From the NCBI RefSeq assembly GCF_029428675.1, contig NZ_JAJNEL010000001.1, forward strand, positions 4,898,001-4,962,000: DNA of 64,000 nucleotides. The letters are read 5' to 3'. The DNA comes from Streptomyces sp. JH14 (GTDB taxonomy: Bacteria; Actinomycetota; Actinomycetes; Streptomycetales; Streptomycetaceae). The number at the start of each line of letters is the position of its first letter. The first letter of the stretch is position 1. Shown here one piece after another: positions 25,401 to 33,988 of the stretch. The notes under the pieces were generated by a model that searched no databases, had not been told where the DNA came from, and was given only the letters and a program-made list of their open reading frames with translations. A program made the translations under genes and the position numbers.

Positions 25401-26239
25401 AGCGTCTCGGCCTTCTTGATGGCCGCGACGACCAGCTGGCGCTCGCCGTTCGGCTTCACCAGGTCGATGGCCAGGCCGAGGTTGACGTGCTCCGGCTTGA
25501 CCAGCGTCGGCTTGCCGTCCTTCTCCGCGAAGGAGTAGTTCATCGACGGCATGGCCTTGAGGGCCTGCACCATCGCGTACCCGATGAGGTGCGTGAAGGA
25601 GATCTTCCCGCCGCGGGCGCGCTTGAGGTGGTTGTTGATGACGATGCGGTTGTCGAAGAGCAGCTTCACCGGAACGGCGCGGACGGACGTGGCCGTCGGC
25701 AGCTCCAGCGAGGCGTTCATGTTCTTCGCAACGGCGGCGGACGGGCCGCGCAGCGTCACGTACTCGGGGCCTGCGGCCGCCGCGGTGGCCGGGGCCGCCT
25801 TGGCGGGGGCCTTCGCGGCCGGAGCGGCGGGAGCAGCCGGCGCGGCCGGTGCGGCCTTCGCCGGTGCGGCAGGCGCGGCAGGTGCAGCAGGCGCGGCCTT
25901 CGCCGGTGCGACAGGTGCAGCGACCGGGGCCGGTGCCGCGGGCTGTGCCGGTGCGGCGTGGTCGACCTGGACCGGTGCGGTGGCAGCCGGGGCCGCGGTC
26001 ACCGCAGCCCCCGCGGCTGCGGCACCGGGAACGGGCTTGTCCGCCGTGCCGGACGTACCCGGCTTGTAGTCGGCGAAGAAGTCCCACCAGGCGCGATCGA
26101 CCGAATTGGGATCCTGGAGGTACTGCTGGTAGATCTCGTCGACGAGCCACTCATTGGGGCCGAAAGCGGCAGCCGGGTTCGAGCCCGGGCTGGCTTGGTC
26201 GGTCGAGATGCTCGAGTTACTGGGGGACTGAGACGACAC
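22406..26239 (-). CDS. kgd: Multifunctional 2-oxoglutarate decarboxylase/dehydrogenase (E1-E2 fusion)
   Basis: 1277 aa. TCA-cycle enzyme acting on 2-oxoglutarate. Order: N-terminal segment FGPNEWLVDEIYQQYL; an Ala/Pro linker (about 80-190) with repeats of KAAPAAPAAPAAP; an E2 acyltransferase core ending with DHRVIQGAASG (near 371); then a thiamine-diphosphate E1 domain with GMAHRGRLNVL (near 595) and GDAAFAGQGVV. No lipoyl domain is present, as in mycobacterial Kgd and corynebacterial OdhA, so lipoate must come from another E2. GTG 26239 was preferred to the ATG at 26290 because the SSQSPSNSS start is typical. The gene stands alone. Confidence 0.94.
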   Translation of the reverse strand: MSSQSPSNSSISTDQASPGSNPAAAFGPNEWLVDEIYQQYLQDPNSVDRAWWDFFADYKPGTSGTADKPVPGAAAAGAAVTAAPAATAPVQVDHAAPAQPAAPAPVAAPVAPAKAAPAAPAAPAAPAKAAPAAPAAPAAPAAKAPAKAAPATAAAAGPEYVTLRGPSAAVAKNMNASLELPTATSVRAVPVKLLFDNRIVINNHLKRARGGKISFTHLIGYAMVQALKAMPSMNYSFAEKDGKPTLVKPEHVNLGLAIDLVKPNGERQLVVAAIKKAETLNFFEFWQAYEDIVRRARIGKLGMDDFTGVTASLTNPGGIGTVHSVPRLMPGQGLIMGVGAMDYPAEFQGTSQDTLNKLGISKVMTLTSTYDHRVIQGAASGEFLRILAQLLLGENEFYDEIFKALRIPYEPVRWLKDIDASHDDDVTKAARVFELIHSYRVRGHVMADTDPLEYRQRKHPDLDITEHGLTLWDLERDFAVGGFAGKTMMKLRDILGVLRESYCRTTGIEFMHIQDPKQRKWLQDRVERPRPKPEREEQLRILRRLNAAEAFETFLQTKYVGQKRFSLEGGESVIPLLDAVIDSAAEARLDEVVIGMAHRGRLNVLANIVGKSYAQIFREFEGNLDPRSMHGSGDVKYHLGAEGTFTGLDGEQIKVSLAANPSHLEAVDPVLEGIARAKQDIINKGGTDFTVLPVALHGDAAFAGQGVVAETLNMSQLRGYRTGGTVHVVINNQVGFTAAPESSRSSMYATDVARMIEAPIIHVNGDDPEAVVRVARLAFEFRQAFNKDVVIDLICYRRRGHNEGDNPEFTNPQMYTLIDKKRSVRKLYTESLIGRGDITLEEAEQALQDFQGQLEKVFAEVREATSLPTQTHVPEAQPEFPVAVTTAVSAEVVKRIAESQVNIPERITVHPRLMPQMQRRAASVENGTIDWGMGETLAIGSLLMEGTPVRLAGQDTRRGTFGQRHAVLVDQVTGEDYTPLLYLSDEQARYNVYDSLLSEYAAMGFEYGYSLARPESLVIWEAQFGDFVNGAQTVVDEFISSAEQKWGQTSGVTLLLPHGYEGQGPDHSSARPERFLQMCAQDNMTVAMPTLPSNYFHLLRWQVHNPHHKPLVVFTPKSMLRLKAAASKVEEFTTGGFRPVIGDESVDPNAVRKVVFCAGKVYYDLEAEREKRGVTDTAIIRLERLYPLPGAELQAEIAKYPNAEKYLWAQEEPANQGAWPFIALNLIDHLDLAVGADVPHGERLRRISRPHGSSPAVGSAKRHQAEQAQLVAEVFEA

Positions 26240-26497
26240 GGCGGCAACCGCCCTCTTCCGCTTCACAAGGTGATGGACAGCGGAAATCAAGGCTACGCCT
26301 CCTTGACCGTTCCATGCAGACCGGGCCGGTCTTCGTCGTGCAAGTCACATCAAAGAGCGGGTTTCGGCGCACGAAATGGCGGGAAACAAGCCTGGTTCCG
26401 CTTCCTCCGGGTACGCGGGATCGTGGTTACGGCCCCATGGACCGTATCCCCGCGTGGGACGAGACGTAGAACGTGCCCTTCCGCTTCGAACCCTATG

Positions 26498-27574
26498 TCA
26501 ACTGCGTGACTGAGGGATCCCCGGAAGGGTGACTTGGATGCGGCAACCGCGAGCTGATTCGGCCACTCCGATGCGACCGCCGTGCAGATCCACGGCCCAC
26601 CGGGCGATGGCCAGCCCCAGGCCCGTGCCGCCGTCGCTGCCCGGACCGTGCGGGGACGGCACGACGCCACGGTTGAAACGCTCGAAGACGCGGCGCCGCT
26701 CGGACTCCGGAATGCCGGGGCCCTCGTCCAGGACCTCCAGATCCAGCGACTCCGGCAGCGCCCCGCGCCGCGCGCGCACCGTGACCCGGCCGTGCGGCGG
26801 ACTGTGCTTGACGGCGTTGTCGATCAGATTGGCCACCACCTGGTGCAGCCGCTCCGCGTCCGCGTGCGCGGTCAGCTCGGGCGGCGACACATCCAGGTGC
26901 AGATGTACGTCCGTACGGGTGTGGTTCCCGGAACCGGAGGACAGCCGGCGGTACGAGGCGGCGAGGTTCGCTTCCTTCAGCACGCCCGAGAGATACGGCC
27001 ACACCTCGAAGCGGCGGGCCTTCAGGGTGACCACCCCGTTGTCCAGCCGGGACAGGTCCAGCAGCGTCTCCACCAGCCTGCCGAGGCGCTCCGTCTGTTT
27101 CAGTGCCGTGCGCATGGTCTCGGGATCGGCGGCGGAGACGCCGTCCACGACGTTCTCCAGGACGGCTCTCAGTGCCGCGATGGGAGTGCGCAGCTCGTGC
27201 GAGACATTGGCCACCAGCTCCTTGCGGTGCAGGTCCACGGCTTCCAGGTCGTCCGCCATGAGGTTGATCGTCTGCGCCAGGTCGCCGAGCTCGTCGCGCC
27301 GGCCGGCGCCCCGCACCCGCCGGGTGTAGTCGCCCTGCGAGATCGACCGGGCCACCCGCGTCATCTCGTCCAGCGGCGCCGTCAGACCGTGCGCCACGAA
27401 CTGGGTGATCAGCAGCGTCGCGATCACCGAGAACACCGTGATGAACCGCAGCTCGGTCCTGGTACGCACCGCCACCATCAGCAGCCCGGTCGTGATGAAC
27501 ACCGAGACCACGACGAGCGTGCCCAGTTTGGCCTTGATCGAGAAAGGGCGCAGTCCGGAACCGGGCCGGGTCAT
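26498..27574 (-). CDS. Two-component sensor histidine kinase
   Basis: 358 aa. Two TM helices close together (about 15-35 and 42-62) leave almost no extracytoplasmic loop, so sensing may be in the membrane. A HAMP domain follows, then H-box NVSHELRTPIAAL, N-box NLIDNAVKHSPP, and G-boxes DEGPGIP and GGTGLGLAIA. It overlaps the end of the response regulator gene by 4 bp (ATGA), so the regulator and kinase are made together. Confidence 0.93.
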   Translation of the reverse strand: MTRPGSGLRPFSIKAKLGTLVVVSVFITTGLLMVAVRTRTELRFITVFSVIATLLITQFVAHGLTAPLDEMTRVARSISQGDYTRRVRGAGRRDELGDLAQTINLMADDLEAVDLHRKELVANVSHELRTPIAALRAVLENVVDGVSAADPETMRTALKQTERLGRLVETLLDLSRLDNGVVTLKARRFEVWPYLSGVLKEANLAASYRRLSSGSGNHTRTDVHLHLDVSPPELTAHADAERLHQVVANLIDNAVKHSPPHGRVTVRARRGALPESLDLEVLDEGPGIPESERRRVFERFNRGVVPSPHGPGSDGGTGLGLAIARWAVDLHGGRIGVAESARGCRIQVTLPGIPQSRS

Positions 27575-28308
27575 GGCGCCGGGGTCTCCAGGGCGTAACC
27601 GACACCGTGCACGGTACGGATCCGCTCCGCGCCGATCTTCCGGCGCAGCGCCTTGATGTGGCTGTCGACGGTACGGGTGCCGGAGGCGTCCGCCCAGTCC
27701 CAGACCTCGGCGAGCAGCTGCTCGCGGGAGAGCACGGCGCGCGGCGTGTTGGCCAGGCAGACCAGCAGGTCGAACTCGGTCGGCGTCAGGTGGACGTCCT
27801 CGGCGCGTACCCGGACCCGGCGCTGCGCGTGATCGATCTCCAGCTCGCCGAGGCGCAGGATGCCGCTGCGCGGCGTCACCGCGGCCAGTGCCGCGCGCTC
27901 CACCCGGCGCAGCAGGACATGCACCCGGGCCGCGAGTTCCCGCATGGAGAACGGCTTGGTCATGTAGTCGTCGGCGCCGACACCGAGGCCGACCAGCATG
28001 TCGGTCTCGTCGTCCCGGGCGGTCAGCATCAGCACCGGCACCGGCCGTGTGGCCTGCACCCGGCGGCAGACCTCCAGGCCGTCGAAGCCCGGAAGCATGA
28101 TGTCGAGCACCATCAGATCCGGCTGCCAGGCCTCGGCCGCGTCGACGGCCGCCGGGCCGTCGAGCGCCGTCTGCACCAGGAAGCCTTCCGCCCGCAGGCG
28201 GGCGGAAATGGCGTCGACAATTGTCGCGTCGTCCTCGACCACCAGGACCCGGCGCTGCGCGCCCGGGGTGGCCGCGACACCGTTGTGGGTGGTGTGTGTC
28301 TGTTCCAT
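27571..28308 (-). CDS. OmpR-family response regulator
   Basis: 245 aa. The receiver domain carries the acidic pair VVEDD and the phospho-acceptor Asp in LMVLDIMLPGFDG, with the conserved Lys in YMTKPFSM. The C-terminal winged helix (LTPTEFDLLVCLANTPRAVLS...) is OmpR/PhoB type. ATG 28308 is the likelier start; an ATG at 28341 adds 11 residues. It precedes and overlaps its kinase gene. Confidence 0.92.
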   Translation of the reverse strand: MEQTHTTHNGVAATPGAQRRVLVVEDDATIVDAISARLRAEGFLVQTALDGPAAVDAAEAWQPDLMVLDIMLPGFDGLEVCRRVQATRPVPVLMLTARDDETDMLVGLGVGADDYMTKPFSMRELAARVHVLLRRVERAALAAVTPRSGILRLGELEIDHAQRRVRVRAEDVHLTPTEFDLLVCLANTPRAVLSREQLLAEVWDWADASGTRTVDSHIKALRRKIGAERIRTVHGVGYALETPAP

Positions 28309-28544
28309 CGCCCCGCCCCTGCCCGTTCTCGCGGAGGTCATTCCCCCGGACGCACGGTCTTCGCTTGTGAATTTCGTGGGTGATCCTGTTTGCCGCTCAG
28401 CAGCGTAAAGGCAGTGGGCTGCTCCCGGCTACGCAGGGTGTAACGGCAGGGGAACGGGTTGGACGCGAGCAGGCGGCGGAGTGTCTGCCTTGTGGCGCTT
28501 GGCCCCTGGGCGTCCGGGGGCCCCGCATACCCGGTGGGGGAACC

Positions 28545-29237
28545 TCAGCCGGCCCGAAGTGCGAGATGAACCACGTCGGGCACACCTCGGGCGACATGTA
28601 CCTCTTCTGTTCTTACGCCATCAAATCCGGCATTTCGCAAGGCCTGTTCAAAGGCGGCGGACGGCTGCGCGGACCATACGGCCAGTACCCCGCCCGGATT
28701 GAGCCGTTCCCGGCAGTCCGCGAGGCCCGCGGCGGAGTACAGGCTTCCGTTCTCCTCGGTGACCGTCCAGTCCGGGCCGTTGTCGATGTCCAGACACAGT
28801 GCGTCGTAACGGTCCGTAGTCGTGTGCAGATACGCGACGAGATCCGTCGCCAGGATCGCCGTGCGTGGATCGGCGAGCGCCGTACCGGAGATCCGGGCCA
28901 GCGGACCGTCCAGGTGCCAGTCGATGATCGCCTGTTCCCGCTCGACGACCGCGATCCGCCCCCAGCGCGGCTCGGCGGCGGCATGCGCCAGCGAGAAGCC
29001 GACCCCGAGTCCCCCGATGAGCACCGAGGGGCGCGTCGGCCCGGCGGGCAGCGCCGCGAGCGCGGCGTCGATCAGCAGTCGCTCGGAGCGCCCGTCCGCG
29101 GTGTCCATCAGGAAGCAGCCATTGGCGATGATCTCGAAGTCGTCCCCCCGCTCCCGCAGGACGACCTCCCCGTACGCTCCTTCGCGGCGGTCGAGCGTGA
29201 CCGGGCTGTGAGCGGTGTGGCGGTAGGCGGTGGGCAT
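28545..29237 (-). CDS. Spermidine-synthase-like methyltransferase-fold protein
   Basis: 230 aa. The Rossmann motif VLIGGLGVGFSLA and acidic VVEREQAIIDWH match the polyamine synthase group; LDIDNGPDW takes the place of the catalytic Asp loop. Length is shorter than true spermidine synthases (about 280-300), and many actinobacterial proteins of this type have no tested activity. ATG 29237 follows GGAG. It is monocistronic. Confidence 0.75.
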   Translation of the reverse strand: MPTAYRHTAHSPVTLDRREGAYGEVVLRERGDDFEIIANGCFLMDTADGRSERLLIDAALAALPAGPTRPSVLIGGLGVGFSLAHAAAEPRWGRIAVVEREQAIIDWHLDGPLARISGTALADPRTAILATDLVAYLHTTTDRYDALCLDIDNGPDWTVTEENGSLYSAAGLADCRERLNPGGVLAVWSAQPSAAFEQALRNAGFDGVRTEEVHVARGVPDVVHLALRAG

Positions 29238-29454
29238 GTCCTCGGTCTCCGGTAGGTGGCGGACGGGTTTCCACCATCCTTGCCGGATGGTGCGGCCGGG
29301 GCCAGGAGGGCGGCTCCGGGCGGGGCGTGAGGAGTCGAGGGACATGGTCACGTGATTCCGGCCGCGCGCCGCGCTTCCGGTCGATGCGCCCCATGGCTCG
29401 ACGCCGCTCCCCGGCCGCCGCTGCCGGAGCCTCGGGAGGGCGTGTCCGGTTGGG

Positions 29455-30279
29455 TCAGTAGGGGCGGGGGGCCTTCTCGCCGTGCACCGCGACGTACTCG
29501 GCTGCCAGCCACGGCGCCAGATCGTCGATGAGCAGGGTGAGGACCGCCGGGTCCGCCGACGGGGTGCGTGCGGTGGCCGCGGCGATGCGCATCTGGTCGA
29601 GCCGCTCCGGGTAGTAGCGGCCGAAGATCTCCGCCGACTCACCGAGGTCGCTGGTCCAGCCGTCCCAGCGCGGCATGACCAGCGTGAAACCGGACCGCAC
29701 GACACGGCGGGCGGCGCCGCGGCTGAGGCTCCTGCGTTCCGCGTCGGTGGTGGCCCCGGCGGCCCGGCTGCGCCAGCGGGGGAGCGACAGGTGCAGATCG
29801 CCGTTGGTCTCACGGGCGAGCAGGGGAGTGGGGCGGTAGCGGGGCAGTTGCGTGGCGAGGTCGTCGCCCAGAAGAGGGGTGCAGAGGCAGGCGACGAAGA
29901 AGCCCATGTCGTTGCGTTCGAGTCGGCTGAGGAGGGTGCCGGCGCCGAAGAGCAGGATGCCGGCGCCGTCGATCGGGTCGCACGAGGCGTCGAGTGCGGC
30001 CTCGACGGAGCGGGCGGCGGCCCGGTCGCCCTCGGTCGGTTCGTCGCGCAGGGCCAGCAGCAGGTCCAGGTCCGAGACGCCGGGAATGGCGGTGCCCCGC
30101 GGAATGCTGCCGTAGAGGTAGGCGCTGTGCAGCCGCGCGGCGCCGAAGGCATCGGCGATCCGGGAGCGGGCCGCCTCGACCACGGGGGCGAACGCTGCCG
30201 TCACGTGGCTCAGCGAGCCCTCGCGTCTGATCGTCCCGTCCTCGGCGAGGCCTCTGTCGCGCGGCTCTGTGTCACCCAT
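29455..30279 (-). CDS. Nucleotidyltransferase domain protein
   Basis: 274 aa. The N-terminal nucleotidyltransferase motif GSIPRGTAIPGVSDLDLLL (about residues 52-70) has the GS and DxD features of the Pol-beta superfamily. The helical C-terminal half contains PRWDGWTSDLGES and a Tyr-rich stretch. It may modify a small molecule such as an aminoglycoside or a macromolecule; no partner toxin or antitoxin gene is adjacent. It is divergent from lon. Confidence 0.75.
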   Translation of the reverse strand: MGDTEPRDRGLAEDGTIRREGSLSHVTAAFAPVVEAARSRIADAFGAARLHSAYLYGSIPRGTAIPGVSDLDLLLALRDEPTEGDRAAARSVEAALDASCDPIDGAGILLFGAGTLLSRLERNDMGFFVACLCTPLLGDDLATQLPRYRPTPLLARETNGDLHLSLPRWRSRAAGATTDAERRSLSRGAARRVVRSGFTLVMPRWDGWTSDLGESAEIFGRYYPERLDQMRIAAATARTPSADPAVLTLLIDDLAPWLAAEYVAVHGEKAPRPY

Positions 30280-30349
30280 ACGAGCACTCTCCCCCCGGAG
30301 TGCGGTCGGCCGCGAGCGGTTTTCGCAGGTGACGGATGCGGCGGAAGAA

Positions 30350-30368
30350 GATCGCTCAGAGCGAACGC
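30350..30368 (+). promoter_or_regulatory. ClgR-box-like site upstream of lon
   Basis: Read on the minus strand the site is GCGTTCGC-TCTGA-GCGATC, which fits the actinobacterial ClgR consensus (CGC-N5-GCG with flanking A/T positions) at nearly every specified base. ClgR is known to activate clp and lon genes in Streptomyces. It lies about 75 bp before the lon start. Confidence 0.6.
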
Positions 30369-30398
30369 GGCCCCGGGAACATACAGGCAGTCAGCAGC

Positions 30399-30419
30399 AT
30401 TGAGTCTGCATAGCTCAAC
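30399..30419 (+). promoter_or_regulatory. HAIR-like HspR operator upstream of lon
   Basis: ATTGAGT-N7-GCTCAAC resembles the HspR-binding HAIR element CTTGAGT-N7-ACTCAAG with spacing preserved and outer bases changed. HspR is reported to repress lon in Streptomyces. The site is 22 bp before the lon ATG. Confidence 0.65.
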
Positions 30420-30440
30420 TTGAATGCCGAAGGGGAGATC

Positions 30441-32864
30441 ATGGCTACTGAGTCCAACGCGGTCACTCCGCTGACCTTGCCCGTGCTGCCGCTCGACGAC
30501 GAGGTCGTGCTGCCTGGAATGGTGGTTCCGCTCGACCTGTCAGACACCGATGTGCGGGCAGCCGTCGAGGCCGCTCAGGCAGCCGTCCGGCCGGGTGGAG
30601 GCAAGCCCGAGGTGCTGCTCGTGCCGCGGATCGACGGGACGTACACCGGGACCGGTGTGCTCGGCACCGTCGAGCAGGTCGGCCGGCTCTCGGACGGCGA
30701 CCCGGGTGCACTGATCCGTGGCCGTGCCCGGGTGAGGATCGGGGCCGGGACCACCGGACCCGGGGCCGCCCTCTGGGTGGAGGGGACCCGGGTGGACGTG
30801 TCCGTCCCCGAGCCGCTTCCCGGTGCCGCCGCCGAGCTGGTCAAGGAGTACAAGGCCCTCGCCACCAGCTGGCTGAAGAAGCGCGGCGCCTGGCAGGTCG
30901 TGGACCGGGTCCAGCAGATCGACGACGTCTCCGCGCTCGCCGACAACTCCGGATACTCCCCCTTCCTCACCACCGCTCAGAAGGTGCAGCTCCTGGAGAC
31001 CGCGGACGCGGTCGCCCGGCTGAAGCTCGCCATCCTGTGGCTGGGCGAACACCTCGCCGAGCAGGACGTCGCCGAGTCCATCGCCAAGGACGTCCAGGAG
31101 GGCGTCGACAAGCAGCAGCGCGAATTCCTGCTGCGGCGGCAGCTCGAAGCCGTGCGCAAGGAGCTGTCCGAGCTCAACGGTGACCCCGAGGACGAGTCCG
31201 ACGACTACCGGGCGCGCGTCGAGGCCGCCGACCTTCCCGAGCACGTCCGCGAGGCCGCGCTCAAGGAGGTCGACAAGCTGGAGCGCTCCTCCGACCAGAG
31301 TCCGGAGGGCTCCTGGATCCGGACCTGGCTGGACACCGTCCTCGAACTGCCGTGGAACGAACGCACCGAGGACGCGTACGACATCCGGGCCGCCAAGGAG
31401 ATCCTCGACGCCGAGCACGCGGGCCTGGAGGATGTGAAGGAGCGGATCACTGAGTACCTCGCCGTACGCAAACGCCGTGCCGACCGGGGCCTCGGGGTCG
31501 TCGGCGGACGCCGTGGCGGTGCGGTGCTGGCCCTCGTCGGTCCCCCCGGCGTCGGCAAGACGTCCCTCGGCGAGAGCGTCGCGCACGCCATGGGGCGCAC
31601 GTTCGTCCGCGTCGCGCTCGGCGGTGTGCGGGACGAGGCGGAGATCCGCGGCCACCGGCGTACGTACGTCGGCGCCCTCCCCGGACGCATCGTCCGCGCG
31701 ATCAAGGAGGCCGGTTCCATGAACCCGGTCGTCCTGCTCGACGAGATCGACAAGGTCGGCTCCGACTTCCGCGGCGACCCGGCCGCGGCGCTGCTCGAAG
31801 TCCTCGACCCGGCGCAGAACCACACCTTCCGCGACCACTATCTGGAGGTCGAGCTCGACCTCAGCGACGTCGTCTTCCTGGCCACCGCCAACGTCCTGGA
31901 GGCCATCCCGGAGGCCCTGCTCGACCGCATGGAGCTGGTCAGGCTCGACGGCTACACCGAGGACGAGAAGGTCGTCATCGCCCGCGACCACCTGCTCCCG
32001 CGCCAGCTGGAACGGGCCGGTCTGGAGAAGGGCGAGGTCACCCTCGACGAGTCGGCGCTGCGCAAGCTGGCCGGCGAGTACACCCGCGAGGCGGGCGTGC
32101 GCAACCTCGAACGGGCCGTCGCCCGGCTGCTCCGCAAGGTCGCGGCCCAGCACGAACTGGGCGACCGGGAGCTGCCGTTCACCATCACCGACGAGGACCT
32201 GCGGGGTCTTGTCGGGCGGCCGCACCACGTTCCCGAGTCCGCCCAGGACCCGGCCGAGCGCCGCACCGCGGTGCCGGGCGTGGCGACCGGACTCGCGGTG
32301 ACCGGTGCCGGTGGCGATGTGCTCTTCGTGGAGGCGTCGCTGGCCGATCCGGAGACCGGTGCCTCCGGACTGACCCTCACCGGTCAGCTCGGCGACGTCA
32401 TGAAGGAGTCCGCGCAGATCGCGCTGAGCTTCCTGCGGTCGCACGGCGCCGAACTGGAACTGCCCGTCGCCGACCTCAAGGACCGCGGAGTGCACATCCA
32501 CTTCCCGGCGGGCGCGGTCCCGAAGGACGGCCCCAGCGCCGGCATCACGATGACGACGGCACTGGCCTCGCTGCTCTCCGGGCGGCTGGTCCGTACGGAT
32601 GTGGCGATGACCGGTGAGGTGTCGCTGACCGGGCGGGTACTGCCGATCGGCGGGCTGAAGCAGAAGCTGCTGGCCGCCCATCGGGCGGGGATCACGACCG
32701 TGGTGATCCCGAAGCGGAACGAGGCGGATCTGGACGATGTCCCGGCCGAGGTCCTCGACAGGCTGGAGGTCCACCCGGTGACGGATGTCCGTCAGGTGCT
32801 GGAGATCGCCCTCGCCCCGGCTTCGTCCAGGGCGCCGGAGGAGAGGATCCCGGCCGCGGCGTGA
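30441..32864 (+). CDS. lon: ATP-dependent Lon protease
   Basis: 807 aa, normal length. An N-terminal substrate-binding LAN domain (LPVLPLDDEVVLPGMVVPL), a coiled region, an AAA+ module with Walker A GPPGVGKT (367-374) and Walker B VVLLDEIDKV, and a protease domain with catalytic Ser699 in PKDGPSAG and Lys740 in IGGLKQK. It degrades misfolded and regulatory proteins in the cytosol. AAGGGGAG is the ribosome site. A HAIR-like site and a ClgR-like box upstream suggest heat-shock and stress control. Confidence 0.97.
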   Translation: MATESNAVTPLTLPVLPLDDEVVLPGMVVPLDLSDTDVRAAVEAAQAAVRPGGGKPEVLLVPRIDGTYTGTGVLGTVEQVGRLSDGDPGALIRGRARVRIGAGTTGPGAALWVEGTRVDVSVPEPLPGAAAELVKEYKALATSWLKKRGAWQVVDRVQQIDDVSALADNSGYSPFLTTAQKVQLLETADAVARLKLAILWLGEHLAEQDVAESIAKDVQEGVDKQQREFLLRRQLEAVRKELSELNGDPEDESDDYRARVEAADLPEHVREAALKEVDKLERSSDQSPEGSWIRTWLDTVLELPWNERTEDAYDIRAAKEILDAEHAGLEDVKERITEYLAVRKRRADRGLGVVGGRRGGAVLALVGPPGVGKTSLGESVAHAMGRTFVRVALGGVRDEAEIRGHRRTYVGALPGRIVRAIKEAGSMNPVVLLDEIDKVGSDFRGDPAAALLEVLDPAQNHTFRDHYLEVELDLSDVVFLATANVLEAIPEALLDRMELVRLDGYTEDEKVVIARDHLLPRQLERAGLEKGEVTLDESALRKLAGEYTREAGVRNLERAVARLLRKVAAQHELGDRELPFTITDEDLRGLVGRPHHVPESAQDPAERRTAVPGVATGLAVTGAGGDVLFVEASLADPETGASGLTLTGQLGDVMKESAQIALSFLRSHGAELELPVADLKDRGVHIHFPAGAVPKDGPSAGITMTTALASLLSGRLVRTDVAMTGEVSLTGRVLPIGGLKQKLLAAHRAGITTVVIPKRNEADLDDVPAEVLDRLEVHPVTDVRQVLEIALAPASSRAPEERIPAAA

Positions 32865-32909
32865 GCGCCATGGCGTGACGGGCGTGGCATGACGTGCGCG
32901 GCCGGTCGG

Positions 32910-32944
32910 ACGGCCCGCACCCCCGAGAGGGCGGTGCGGGCCGT
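32910..32944 (+). terminator. lon terminator hairpin
   Basis: A perfect 12-bp outer stem (32910-32921 with 32933-32944) with an inner CCC/GGG pairing lies 46 nt after the lon stop. Confidence 0.7.
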
Positions 32945-33094
32945 TCCGCATGTCCGGGGCGCGAACGGCGGTGGGCAGTCGTACGCAGCGGCGGACACCG
33001 GCAGGCGGGTGGTGTGGATCGACGGCGCCACCAGCTGGACGGACCCGGTGACCGGCGAACGCCCCGCGGGCTTCTGCGGGTAGCGGCAGCTGAG

Positions 33095-33132
33095 CGGCAG
33101 GGCCCCGGCGCACCGCTGCCGGGGCCCTGCCG
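33095..33132. terminator. Hairpin terminator of the deacetylase gene
   Basis: A perfect 15-bp stem (33095-33109 with 33118-33132), 8-nt loop, just beyond the 3' end of the leftward polysaccharide deacetylase gene. It may also back up the lon terminator. Confidence 0.75.
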
Positions 33133-33152
33133 TGTGTGCTGACCGGTCGTGC

Positions 33153-33917
33153 TCAGGGGCGGTAGACGGCCCCCGGCACCGGCTCGGCGGGTGCCATCAG
33201 CTGCGGGACGGTCACAAAGGTGTAGCCGCGCTTCCTCAGCTCGTCGATGATGCCCGGCACCGCGGGCACGGTCCCCTTGTAGATGTCGTGCAGCAGGATG
33301 ATGCCGTCCTTGCTCGCCTGGTCGAGTATCCGCTTCTTGATCAGTGCGGAGTCGGTCGTCGAGTAGTCCTTGGCGGTGGCGCTCCACAGGATCTGTGAGA
33401 GCCCCAGCTCCTTGCTGATGCCGGAGACCGTGTCGTCGGTCCGGCCCTGCGGCGGGCGCATCAGCCGCGGCTTCCTACCGGTGATCTCCGCGATCGCGTC
33501 CTGCGTCTTCTCCAGCTCGGCGCGTATCTCGGCGGGCTTCCTGTCCGTCAGGATCTCGTGCGACCAGGTGTGGTTGGCCACCTCGTGGCCCTCCGCCTGG
33601 AGGCGGCGCACGGTGTCGGGGTGCTTGAGCACGTGGTTCCTGCCCAGCAGGAAGAAGGTGGCGTGCACCCTCTTCTCCTTGAGGATGTCGAGGAGATGTG
33701 GGGTGTCGTCGCCCGGACCCGCGTCGAAGGTCAGCGCTATGCACTTCGCCTCGCGGCAGTCCACCGGGCCGAACGAGCCCTTGGCATCGGATGCCGCGGA
33801 CGCCCGTTGCGAGGCCGGGGCGACGGTCTGCGTCGAGCAGCCGCTGAGCGTCAGTGTGAGTGCCGTCACAAGAGTGGCGGCCAACCCCGTACCGATCGAC
33901 TTCGTCTTCCTGCGCAA
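33153..33917 (-). CDS. Secreted lipoprotein polysaccharide deacetylase
   Basis: 254 aa. A lipoprotein signal (LTLTLSGCS, Cys near residue 27) is followed by a NodB domain: motif 1 TFDAG (usual TFDDG, second Asp changed to Ala), motif 2 NHTWSH with the two metal His, motif 3 RPPQGRTD, and a C-terminal LLHD motif. Such enzymes remove acetyl from peptidoglycan or chitin-like chains. The start is TTG 33917, with GAGGGAG upstream. The Ala in motif 1 also occurs in some active members. Confidence 0.88.
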   Translation of the reverse strand: MRRKTKSIGTGLAATLVTALTLTLSGCSTQTVAPASQRASAASDAKGSFGPVDCREAKCIALTFDAGPGDDTPHLLDILKEKRVHATFFLLGRNHVLKHPDTVRRLQAEGHEVANHTWSHEILTDRKPAEIRAELEKTQDAIAEITGRKPRLMRPPQGRTDDTVSGISKELGLSQILWSATAKDYSTTDSALIKKRILDQASKDGIILLHDIYKGTVPAVPGIIDELRKRGYTFVTVPQLMAPAEPVPGAVYRP

Positions 33918-33969
33918 GGCGGGTCACTCCCTCATGGCTGAACGGCACACGCGACGTGCGACGAGCAGG

Positions 33970-33988
33970 ACTATACACACGATGTATA
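33970..33988 (-). promoter_or_regulatory. Promoter -10 overlapped by an inverted repeat
   Basis: On the minus strand TATAGT (33975-33970) is a near-perfect -10 for the deacetylase gene. It overlaps the inverted repeat TATACA-N5-TGTATA (33972-33988), a plausible operator. No good -35 is present, so activation may be needed. Confidence 0.55.

Noticed and set aside
25780..25990. Repetitive DNA considered as a CRISPR-like array
   Set aside because: The repeats are codons of an Ala/Pro linker without unique spacers; no cas genes exist in the window.
22451..26509. A 1352-codon open frame antisense to kgd
   Set aside because: It is a shadow of the high-GC kgd frame; its translation is low-complexity and the kgd product has unmistakable E1/E2 motifs.
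32889..33083. 64-codon frame after lon
   Set aside because: The lon terminator hairpin lies inside it, there is no ribosome site, and no family resemblance is seen.
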